Shown: positions 36,840 to 47,300 of the stretch, in pieces | Numbering within the stretch: position 1 is the first letter of the stretch | Layout: the number at the start of each line of letters is the position of its first letter | DNA from: Branchipolynoe longqiensis | Taxonomy: Eukaryota > Annelida > Polychaeta > Phyllodocida > Polynoidae | Reading direction: 5' to 3' | Assembly (NCBI GenBank): GCA_030323885.1 | Contig: CM059188.1 | Location: 109,500,677 to 109,564,676, forward strand | DNA: 64,000 nt | Translations under genes and position numbers: made by a program | The notes under the pieces: generated by a model | What the model was told of the DNA's origin: nothing | The model's input: only the letters and a program-made list of their open reading frames with translations | The model's database searches: none

Positions 36840-37990
36840 GGGTGTGGGTAATAACAACCAGTAGGGTGCGCTGAGAGCTGGGAGTAGGGTAGAAGGGTTA
36901 TGTGTATGATGCGCTGAGAGCTGGGGGTAGGGTAGAAGGATTATGTGTAGGGTGCGCTTGAGAAGCTGGGAGTAGGGATAGAGGAGTTGAGTTTTGTGTA
37001 TGATACGTCTGAGAGCTGGGGGGGTAGGGATAGAAGGATTATGTGTAGGGTGCGCTGAGAGCTGGGAGTAGGGTAGAGGAGTTATGTGTATGATGCGCTG
37101 AGAGCTGGGGGTAGGGTAGAAGGATTATGTGTAGGGTGCGCTGAGAGCTGGGAGTAGGGTAGAGGAGTTATGTGTATGATGCGTCGAGAGCTGGGGGTAG
37201 GGTAGAAGGATTACATGTAGGGTGCGCTGAGAGCTGGGAGTAGGGTAGAGGAGTTATGTGTATGATGCGCTGAGAGCTGGGGGTAGGGTAGAAGGATTAT
37301 GTGTAGGGTGCGCTGAGAGCTGGGAGTAGGGTAGAGGAGTTATGTGTATAATGCGCTGAGAGCTTGGGGTAGGGTAGAAGGATTATGTGTAGGGTGCGCT
37401 GAGAGCTGGGAGTAGGGTACAGGAGTTATGTGTATGATGCGTCGACAGCTGGGGGTAGGGTTAGAAGGATTACATGTAGGGTGCGCTGAGAGAGCTGGGA
37501 GTAGGGTAAAGGAGTTATGTGTATGATGCGCTGAGAGCTGGGGGTAGGGTAGAAGGATTATGTGTAGGGTGCGCTGAGAGCTGGGAGTAGGGTAGAGGAG
37601 TTATGTGTATGATGCGCTGAGAGCTGGGGGTAGGGTAGAAGGATTATGTGTAGGGTGCGCTGAGAGCTGGGAGTAGGGTAGAGGAGTTATGTGTATGATG
37701 CGTCGAGAGCTGGGGGTAGGGTAGAAGGATTATGTGTAGGGTGCGCTGAGAGCTGAGAGCTGGGAGTAGGGTAGAGGAGTTATGTGTATGATGCGTTGAG
37801 AGCTGGGGGTAGGGTAGAAGGATTATGTGTAGGGTGCGCTGAGATAGATGGGTTATGTGTAAGATAGAAGAGTTATGTGTATGGTGCGCTGAGAGCTGGG
37901 GGTAGGGTAGAAGAGTTATGTGTATGGTGCGCTGAGAGCTGGGAGTAGGGTAAAGGAGTTATGTGTAGGATGCGCTGAGAGTTGGGGGTA
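36840..37990. repeat. Minisatellite of two alternating ~42-bp subunits
   Basis: Subunit A has agaaggattatgtgtagggt and subunit B gaggagttatgtgtatgatg, both ending gcgctgagagctggg. They alternate strictly for about 12 pairs, then decay into single-type units and (gt)n at 37994-38070. Confidence 0.9.
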
Positions 37991-37991
37991 G

Positions 37992-38073
<82 letters not shown>

Positions 38074-38099
38074 TGTGAGAGAGAGAGAGATTTGGGTAG

Positions 38100-38900
38100 C
38101 ATGGCTGTGCAGGAGGTCCTTGGTGGTGTTGCTTTACGGGCTGTCCTTGCCGTTCGCTAAGCGACAGGTCATCAGGAGACGCCCTCAGGAAGAATACGGG
38201 GCCATGATACTAACACATCACCACTCAACACTGCCAAAACAATAAGCACCAATCCTATCATTTCAGAACAACAACCCCCCACTCCCACCCACACATACTC
38301 AATCATATTTATGAGCAGTAATAGAAATCTATAGCTATAGCACATACATTAAAACCTCTCTAACCAACCACCTCCACACATCGACCACTCCCCAATATCG
38401 ATCGCTTTATTTGGGTCCCAAGCCATTGCCAATACAATAATATTGTAACGATATAAACAAGAACTCCCTAAAACGACCACCTCCCTAAATGGACCATTTA
38501 AAATTAAAGCCGGTCCCATGATCGGTCGATTTAGAGAGGTTTTACTGTATATAAAACTGTGACGTTAGAACCTATCTGGGTGGCCTTTGTTGCGTGGTTA
38601 TTTACTAACTAACTCCCTGGTGGTGTTTTGGCTGACTGTGAGGCATTGCTGGCTATACTGAGCTTGGGTGGAGAGGAATACATCACACTGGTCCCGAGTT
38701 CCTACAGTAACGCCGAGCAAGCATTGTCTACAGCCACCCACTGCTTAAATATGGAGGAGCTGCCCTCAAGGCCCGGGCCCGCGCTCCGTCACGCCAAACA
38801 CCAGCTAATCACAATAAGACAGCCAACTCTGGTCAAACAATTAGAGTACCACAGCATATTCTGCAATTCTACTATTTTTTTCTTGAAGATGTATACTGCC
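38100..38900 (+). other. Possible exon-like sequence
   Basis: Two stretches look codon-like: 38130-38244 (AKRQVIRRRPQEEYGAMILT) and 38622-38820 (ADCEALLAILSLGGEEYITL, then STATHCLNMEELPSRPGPAL). No splice sites or homology that I can defend; a MITE lies between them. Confidence 0.2.
38347..38548. mobile_element. Mariner/Tigger-like MITE
   Basis: Ends cattaaaacctctcta and tagagaggttttactg, flanked by TA on both sides. CAGTAAAACCTC-type ends are typical of Tc1/mariner-pogo elements. Interior is non-coding. Confidence 0.6.
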
Positions 38901-39282
38901 TATCATGGATAAGTCTGAATAGACTTATTTTCACGATTAGACAGTTTGTTGATAGAAAACCTGAGCCTATACTTTTACTGACCCAAGGGATTTTTAACCT
39001 CCCACACCCCATAGACATGGTATGAGAGCAACTGGCCTTTGATGATGCTGTAAGTTATACACAGCGGTGGAAATCCAAATTATCACACTCACTATCACAC
39101 TCACTATCACACTCACTATCACACTCACTATCACACTCACTATCACACTCACTATCGCACTCACTATCATGAGTCATATTTCTCATGAAGACTGCTTCCT
39201 AACAGGTCCGCCGCATAGTCTAATACACATGTTTGTACCGTCCCATTTCTTCATATAAAATATATGGAGACTGCTTCCTAAC

Positions 39283-39912
39283 TTGCTATCCGGACCGCAC
39301 CTCGTCCACACCTCTCTCTATCACCTCTCCGCCGGCCGGACACCTTGATATGTCTGAAAAGAGTTCCAGGAGGGGGTGCCTGCCGGCATTTTCACTTTCT
39401 ACCCTTACTCTGTCCGTGTCTATGGCTCGCCGGTTGGTTACCATAGGGCAGATAGGCACGGGCCTTTGACTCAACTCTCCTCATTTCTCTTTCCTAGATC
39501 TGCCCATTCGATTTCTCCCAGGCTCACTTCTTCCCCTAACCAGGGTTGTTGTGTTCTTGGGGGGGGCTCTTGACCTTTTTGCCATTTCTCTGACTGGTTC
39601 TTGTTGCTGGAACGACCGCTGCTCCCACCTTTGCCCGCCTTCCTCAGACCCCTGCTGACCGGATACAAGTGCTCCACTACAGACACCATACAGATTACTA
39701 CAAACAGACGGCACGGAGAGATCCGCTGCCACCCGGCGCCCCGTCGTCACCACGTCTTGAAGGATGTCCCCAGCCTTCACAACACTTCCTCTGAGACCAC
39801 TTCACCCCGCAGAAGACATGTCTTAACCAAAGACTGGGCCGATTTATCGGAGCCTCTCTATAAATGTTGCAGTTCTGCAACCGGTAACCGTCGTAAGGTT
39901 ACGAACACCCCA
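39283..39912 (+). repeat. ~600-bp dispersed repeat, copy 2
   Basis: Begins ttgctatccggaccgcacct and ends ggttacgaacaccccata, followed by (catac)n. It interrupts the tandem array of 39.07-41.37 kb. Confidence 0.6.
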
Positions 39913-40750
39913 TACCATACCATACCTTCCTAACAGGTCCGCCGCATAGTCTAACACACATGTTTGTACCGTCCCATTTCTTCATATATCATATGAAGAC
40001 TGCTTCCTCACAGGTCCGCTGCATAAACCTACATGTGATAATGAGTGTGATAGTGAGTGTAATAGTGAGTGTGAGTATGATAGTGAGTGTGATAGTGAGT
40101 GTGATAGTGAGTGTGAATGTGATAGTCAGTGTGAGTGTGATAGTGAATGTGAGTGAGTGTGTGGTTATCACACCACGTGCCACAGCACACTCACGTACAG
40201 AGACCAGAGACTCACACAGAACACAGACATGAGCCACACAGAGACACCACGCAGATCACCGCTACCACACACAAGCAGTTTCCGAGAAATTGAAATGGAC
40301 GGTGCAACACTCACTATCATGAGCCATGTTTGCACCGTCCCATTCTTCATATTTCTCATAAAGACTGCTTCCTAACAGGTCCGCCGCATAGTCTAACACA
40401 CATGTTTGGACCGTCCCATTCTTCATATTTCTCATGGAAACTGCTTCGTGTGTGTGTAGTGGTGTATCTGCGTGTGTGTCTCTGTGTGTGTCTCTGTAGT
40501 GCTGTGTCTCTGTGTGTCTGTGTGTGTCTCTGTGTCTGTGTGTGGCTGTGTGTGTCTCTGTGTGTGTGATAAACCACACACACTCACTCACATTCACTAT
40601 CACACTCACACTGACTATCACACTGACTATCACATTTCTCATGAAGACTGCTTCCTAACAGGTCCGCCGCATAGTAACACCGGGGGGTCCCTCACACATG
40701 GACGGTTTGGTAGGCGACACCCACACGCACACATCCACACACACGCGCAC

Positions 40751-40795
40751 ACACCTTAGATGTTGCTCGGACGTAAAACCACAACAAACAAACAC
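40751..40795 (+). mobile_element. SINE tail-1 scrap
   Basis: ccttagatgttgctcggacg then (acaa)n, embedded in (ca)n-rich sequence. Confidence 0.5.
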
Positions 40796-41516
40796 ACACA
40801 CACCACACCCATGCGCTCACACACGCACACTCACACACGAACGCGCACACGCACATACTCACACACACTCACACCCACACACCCACTCACACACACACTC
40901 ACACCCACACCCACCCACACACACCCACACACACTCACACATTCACACTCTCACACTCTCACACATGCACATACTCACACACACACTCACACTCCCACAT
41001 ACACATGTACACACACACCCATGTACACACTCACACACACTCACACACGCGTGCACACACTCACACACGCACACACACTCACACACATGCACACACACTC
41101 ACATGTTTGTACCGTCCCATTTCTTCATATATCATATGGAGACTGCTTCCTCACAGGTCCGCCGCATAGTCCCATTTCTTCATATATCATATGGAGACTG
41201 CTTCCTCACAGGTCCGCCGCATAGTCTAACACGCATGTTTGTACCGTCCCATTTCTTCATATATCATATGGAGACTGCTTCCTAACAGCTCCGCCGCATA
41301 AACCAACATGTTTGAACCGTCCTATTCTTCATATTTCTCATGGAAACTGCTTCCTAAACAGGTCCGGGGGGCACTGTCGCGGCAGTCGGCACTGTCGCGC
41401 GCGGCACTGTCGTCCAACTTGGCCCGAATTTGCATATGTCGTCGGGTTTTCACCAAATCCAAGTCGCTGGGCTGTCGTCGCCGCTTGTCGTCGTAGTGTG
41501 ACAGCTACATAAAGGT

Positions 41517-41608
41517 GGGGGCACAGGGAATCGAACCACTAACTTCAGATTAGGAGTCTGACCTAGAAAAAAGTCAGACACTCGAACCACTCCGCCACAG
41601 AGAACACC
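41517..41608 (-). tRNA. tRNA-like sequence, probable pseudogene
   Basis: On the minus strand, an A-box-like tggcggagtggttcgag is followed by an arm tcaga-ctcctaa-tctga (loop with CCT, which would read as Arg) and a B-box-like tggttcgattccc. The T stem pairs poorly, and an extra gtctgac...gtcagac hairpin sits between the D and anticodon arms. This makes an active gene unlikely. Confidence 0.35.
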
Positions 41609-41922
41609 ACGTATGTTCTGCATACTTGATTGTATTGATTAATTCGCCTCACTCCCACTCCTCGCAACTATTATGGAAAGCACCAACACTCTATCTGGCT
41701 CGGTTCAAATTGTGAGCTCTTAGTCTTACTCTTGATACGTCTTTGGTCCTAAATCTGCACTGCTTTACAGCTTTGTAACTTTCAGCAAAAACATAAGTGA
41801 CGGCAGGTAAATTTGTCGTATCCTAAATTATGGTTGGCGATTTTATATATGATTATATATGTGATGTATAACAAATTATTCGAGTATAAAGGCACGGAAG
41901 GGAATTATTTTATTATATATAT

Positions 41923-42206
41923 TAAAGTTGCATAGTCCGATGGTTTTGAGTTTCTAATATTTTCTGAGATAAATATATTAGGTTGATCGCTATTATCTAC
42001 CTTACTTTAATCTGAAGTCACGTTTATTTTAAATGGCTAACATTTGAGATATTTGAAGTGTAAGCATGCAAAATTAATTTTGACAAGGACACCAAAACTC
42101 TGACACAATAGGCTTCTACAGTAAGAGGTTCTATTAAATTGACTCGATCTTCCCTGCTATGTACCGACAAATGTTTAATAAATACACCATTATCTAAGTT
42201 AGGTTG
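41923..42206 (+). mobile_element. CATAGTCCGATG-family MITE, 3'-truncated
   Basis: Starts aaagttgcatagtccgatgg; its right end is replaced by the LINE fragment at 42215. Confidence 0.7.
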
Positions 42207-42214
42207 CGCGTAAT

Positions 42215-42555
42215 GCAGTACCTATCTGCTAAAATACCTCAGGAAGTTTGACACCCCTGCCTTGCAAAGTTATAAACCACTGCCTTGTGGTATAGGTTCT
42301 TGATAGAACCAAAGGCTAAGGGAGCAAACCCTAACAGAAAACCATGCTTCCATGGCAGCGTTAAGGGCAGTTATGAAGGGAACTCCCAATATCTCCTGGC
42401 CAGCTACTGCAGGGACAAATAGTTTGCGCCTGTCTTGACATGTTCTTGTCGGTGTGAGACCTCTATTTGCTCCCCGAGAGAGTGCTGGCTGAGAAACTTG
42501 CAAAAGCCAGCAGCTCACTTCAACATCACGTTGCAAGCAGCATTTATGAAATGCC
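42215..42555 (+). mobile_element. LINE-related fragment, copy 3, cut by the gap
   Basis: Matches 6536-6870 (cctcaggaagtttgacaccc and following) with indels. It runs into the N block, and its left edge truncates the MITE at 41923-42206. Confidence 0.45.
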
Positions 42556-43055
42556 NNNNNNNNNNNNNNNNNNNNNNNNNNNNNNNNNNNNNNNNNNNNN
42601 NNNNNNNNNNNNNNNNNNNNNNNNNNNNNNNNNNNNNNNNNNNNNNNNNNNNNNNNNNNNNNNNNNNNNNNNNNNNNNNNNNNNNNNNNNNNNNNNNNNN
42701 NNNNNNNNNNNNNNNNNNNNNNNNNNNNNNNNNNNNNNNNNNNNNNNNNNNNNNNNNNNNNNNNNNNNNNNNNNNNNNNNNNNNNNNNNNNNNNNNNNNN
42801 NNNNNNNNNNNNNNNNNNNNNNNNNNNNNNNNNNNNNNNNNNNNNNNNNNNNNNNNNNNNNNNNNNNNNNNNNNNNNNNNNNNNNNNNNNNNNNNNNNNN
42901 NNNNNNNNNNNNNNNNNNNNNNNNNNNNNNNNNNNNNNNNNNNNNNNNNNNNNNNNNNNNNNNNNNNNNNNNNNNNNNNNNNNNNNNNNNNNNNNNNNNN
43001 NNNNNNNNNNNNNNNNNNNNNNNNNNNNNNNNNNNNNNNNNNNNNNNNNNNNNNN
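42556..43055. other. Assembly gap of exactly 500 N
   Basis: A round-number gap, so the true length is unknown. It sits between the LINE fragment and the 102-bp satellite. Upstream exons of the host gene could be missing here. Confidence 0.99.
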
Positions 43056-44330
43056 GATTACACACTACTATATATAGACGGTCTGACTGTCTAGTTACAG
43101 TCAGTCATTAGATTACCTACTACTCACTGTCTTTTCTCTAGTTACAGCCAATCGTTAGATTACACACTACTATATATAGACGGTCCGACTGTCTAGTTAC
43201 AGTCAGTCATTAGATTACTTACTACGCACTGTCTTTTCTCAGGTTACAGCCCATCGTTAGATTGCACACTACTATATATAGACGGTCCAACTGTGTAGTT
43301 ACAGTCAGTCATTAGATTACCTACTACTCACTGTCTTTTCTCTGGTTACAGCCAATCGTTAGATTACACACTATATACAGGGATGAAAGATCTCCGCGAT
43401 TCCGCGGATTTCCGGGACTTTTCAATCCCGCAGCACCATCATCATACACTAATATGTGGTGCTGCGACCGCAGCACTATCAGCGTACACTACTAATACAT
43501 GCTTCAAACGGTGCAGCACTATCAGCGTATACCAATATATATGCAACCCGACTTCCGGGAATTTTCCGCGATTCCCTGAGTATGCTAAACCTATGGGAGA
43601 ATATCAGCATTTCCGCTTTTTTTCCCGGAGAGCACTTTCATCCCTGCTGTATATAGACGGTCTGCCAGGGTAGTTACAGTCAGTCATTAGATTACCTACT
43701 ACTCACTGTCTTTTCTCTGGTTACGGCCAACCTTTAGATTACACACTACTATATATAGACGGTCCGACAGTGTAGTTACAGTCAGTCATTAGATTACCTA
43801 CTACTCACTGTCTTTTCTCTAGTTACAGCCAATCGTTAGATTACACACTACTATATATAGACGGTCCGACTGTCTAGTTACAGTCAGTCATTAGATTACT
43901 TACTACTCACTGTCTTTTCTCTGGTTTCACCCAATCGTTAGATTACACACTACTATATATAGACGGTCTGACTGTCTAGTTACAGTCAGTCATTAGATTA
44001 CCTACTATTCACTGTCTTTTCTCTAGTTACAGCCAATCGTTAGATTACACACTACTATATATAGACGGTCCGACAGTGTAGTTACAGTCAGTCATTAGAT
44101 TACCTACTACTCACTGTCTTTTCTCTGGTTACAGCCAATCGTTAGATTACACACTACTATATATTGACGGTCCGACCGTCCAGTTACAGTCTTTTCTTTG
44201 CTTACGGCCAATCGTTAGGTTGCACACTACTGTATATTGACAGTCCGACCATCTAGTTACAGTCATTCATTAGATTACCTACTACTCAGTCTTTTCTTTG
44301 CTTACAGCCAATCGTTAGGCTACGTGCCTG
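43056..44330. repeat. 102-bp satellite array, about 11 units
   Basis: Unit starts (gattacacac) fall at 43056, 43158, 43260, 43737, 43839, 43941, 44043 and 44145, spaced 102 bp; the last units are shortened. Each unit contains a pyrimidine tract ending in acag (gtcttttctctagttacag). The array is interrupted by a palindromic element at 43379-43649 and stops just before an exon. Confidence 0.9.
43379..43649. mobile_element. Palindromic MITE inserted in the satellite
   Basis: Ends are cagggatgaaag and ctttcatccctg, with the satellite unit continuing on each side and a tata-type duplication. Related fragments at 53545-53815 (+) and 29262-29352 (-) share the fccgcgattc-type interior (ccgcggatttc). 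Confidence 0.7.
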
Positions 44331-44338
44331 CCTCCCAG

Positions 44339-44399
44339 GAAACATTCAGCAGCTCTGTACCTCTCCTCATCCCCAGCTCACCCACCGAATTCACTCAAG
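44339..44399 (+). CDS. Exon 1 seen: PSSPTE-motif exon
   Basis: A pyrimidine-rich acceptor (cctgcctcccag) precedes the exon and gtcagt follows it. It encodes 20 codons plus one base (phase 0 in, phase 1 out), including VPLLIPSSPTEFTQ. The PSSPTE block is the best homology clue to 53BP1. The exon starts only a few bases after the last unit of a 102-bp satellite, and a MITE begins about 50 bp downstream. Upstream exons should exist and may lie beyond or inside the 500-N gap. Confidence 0.7.
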
Positions 44400-47300
44400 G
44401 TCAGTACCAATGCTTCTCTCATATCCTACCAACAAAGTTAACATTCTCAATTCATAGTCCGATGGTTTTGAGTTTCTGTAATTTCTGAGATAAATATATT
44501 AGGTTGATCATTATAATCTACATTACTTTAGTTTGAAGTAACTTTTATTTTAAGTGGCTAACTTTGGAGATATTTGAAGTGCAACCATGCAAAATTAATT
44601 TTGTCAAGCATGCCAAAACATTGACATCATATGCTTCTGTAGTAACATGTTCTATTCAATTGCCTCAGCATTTCCTTCTGTGTGGTGACAAATGTTTAAT
44701 AAGTGCACTAGTATCTAAGTTTGATATGTTTAATAAAATCTAGAAAAGAAAATTTCGTTTTGAAAATTTGATGTTTTCATCGGACTATGTAGCTTTATGA
44801 TCAATATAATGACTAACATATTTGATAGATGTAGATACCAAATACCTTTTTTCTTTAAACCCCCCCCCCCCCAAAAAAAACGCGGTTAGAGAAATAAGCT
44901 GAATTTATAATAATTGTTGGTTACATTGCTATAGAAAAACTACTTTATTAATATCATTTGAATTCAGTCTGCTTTCTATAGGGTCCGTGTGGTGCTGGAA
45001 AGTTTTGAAAAGTCTTAAACTTCATTTGCCCCATTTCAAGGCCTTGAAAAGCCTTGAATTTAACCTATTTTGGGTAATTAGTCTTGAAAGGCCTTGAATT
45101 CCATTAAACTGTCCCCATTGATCTAAATTACTCCGAAATCACCATTCGCCATTGTTCCCCCCCCTGAAATCCAAATGGAAATAGTCTTGAATTCCTATCA
45201 AAAACATCCTTGAAAAGCCTTGAAATAGCCTTGAATTCCATATCTTTACTGTTTGTATTTCCAACAGACGAGTATGGGAGTCAGCGATTCCGAGCTGCTC
45301 TTGGCGGGGTGCGTAAGGTTACCGCTCGACAAACCCCGCTTGAGGTGAGAGAAGACCGGGCACGAATGCCCCCTCCTCGGCCCGACAGGCCCAGCGACCT
45401 TCCGGCCTTAGACGAGCCGCCACGGCCGGGGAAGATAACAGTGATGGCCAGCGCTGGCCAAGTGAGTTGTTCTAACCACTAGTGCAAAGACTTAGCTTAG
45501 GTCGGCGCAGTTTGATTGCAGTAACCATGGTTTCAATAGAAATTAGGTCAAATAGATTAAAGCTACATAGTCCGATGAAACATCAAATTTTCAAAACCTA
45601 AGTACTCACATACATTTGATACTACATATCTAACTTAGATACTGATGCATTTTTTAAGCACTTGTTGCTACATAGATGGGCATACAGAGTCAATTTAATA
45701 GAACCTGTTGTTGCAGAAGTCTGTGGTGTCAGAGCTTTGGCGTGCTTGCCAAAATTAATTTTGCATGTTTGCACTTCAAATATCTTCAAAGTTAGCCATT
45801 TAAGATAAAAGTTAGCCCACAAACCAAAGTAAGGTAGATTATAATGATCAACCTGATATATTTATCTCAGAAAATGACAAACTCAAAACCATCGGACTAT
45901 GCAACTTTAAGTTCTCTATGCGATTGAGTTTTGAATAGTCTACGAAAATGAAACAATTTCTAAATTAGTCTTTGTACTAACGCTGCCAGCATCCATAATA
46001 CTACAACTACAAACTACAACTATCACCACTACTACTACTACTACTAATACTACTACTAATAATAATAATACTACTACTAATACTACTACTACTAATAATA
46101 CTACTAATACTACTACTACTAATAATAATACTAATACTACTACTAATAATAATAATAATGTATTTCACACTTAATAAAGAACCTTTCCAGTAGGATCTAT
46201 TCCAAGGTACTGTAAAACAAAACCACACAGTATGGCATATTTACAATGGTGTTAAAAATGTTGAAAGATGCATAAATTTGATTTATAAGACTAAGCAACC
46301 GTAACAATCCAACTATATTTGAAAGGGCAACAGCATAGGCTTGAAATTGAATTACGCTGAACCAATGCTTCGGTGAATCTTGAATTGTACACTTTCGGTT
46401 ATAATATTTGTGAAAAAATAGTTGCTGATTTCATTCGCTGTCCGCCCTTTGGTAATATTCAGCAACAGAGCCTGAAGGACTCTTCGGGTACTGTCGCGAC
46501 AAAGACAAAGACGGACCAGTCAAGCAGCTCCAGCGCAGAGCCATCTCCACCTGCCAGCATCCCCATTGTATGTTTGTTTGTTTGTTTGTGTTTTACGTGC
46601 TAGCAATGTCTACAATCATATTAGGGCAGATACTGTCTAGTGACAATGCGCACTCATGACGGTTTATAGTGTGCTGCTCCACTGGGAGACCAGGCCACTG
46701 GGATTGTGACCCAATATCCCACTCAGTCGCATTACCCTGATACCAAGCAAATCAGTCCTTGCCCTATCCAAGTAATGCCATGCGCCAGGCTAGGTAGTGA
46801 CAAGTATCAATTTTGTAAATCATTGGTTTGACTCGGCCAGGATTCGAACTCCCGACCTTCCATATGGGTAACTATCAGAATTTCATTGCGCTCTATACTG
46901 CAAATTGTGTATTAAACAGTATTGTTAGCTCGCCTTATATACCTTAAGCCTGGTACACACCTCCCGTATACGATTCACGCGCTAAAACTGACTGCCTGAC
47001 GGTACCCGTTACAACCCGACCCGTCCCATTTCCCGACTAAAACTGCCCGATTCATTTTTCGAATCTTATCAAACCCGGTACACGCCTCCCGTTTCGCGAC
47101 AAAGTTTGAGTTTTAGTCGGTTTCAGTCTTTAGGTGTGTGACCCCCCTATCACACCAGAGCCTTCCGATTCGCGACTTAAAACTCAGTTTTAGGTTTTAT
47201 ACGGGAGGTGTGTACCGGGCTTCAATCTATACCATTTTTGTGCAAATAATCCCGAATTGAAAAATGGCTGGAAAATCAGTGCTTTGACACTGACAAAAGA

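Larger units (their letters stand above)
39067..41370. repeat. Composite tandem/inverted array
   Basis: ~80-bp units with gaagactgcttcctaacagg, gtccgccgcatagtctaaca and catgtttgtaccgtcccatt (39175, 39935, 40320, 40630, 41100-41370), interleaved with (tcacac tcacta)n at 39075-39170, the opposite strand of the same repeat at 40035-40155, (tgtc)n and a (ca)n-rich block at 40690-41100. Confidence 0.85.

Noticed and set aside
36840..37990. CRISPR-like array because of regular ~42-bp spacing
   Set aside because: Both subunits are repeated; there are no unique spacers and the genome is eukaryotic.
40698..41285. 195-codon + strand His/Thr-rich frame
   Set aside because: Translation of (ca)n-rich repeats and satellite units.
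42435..43111. Frames of 170-219 codons crossing 42556-43055
   Set aside because: They consist almost entirely of N; the gap has no sequence.
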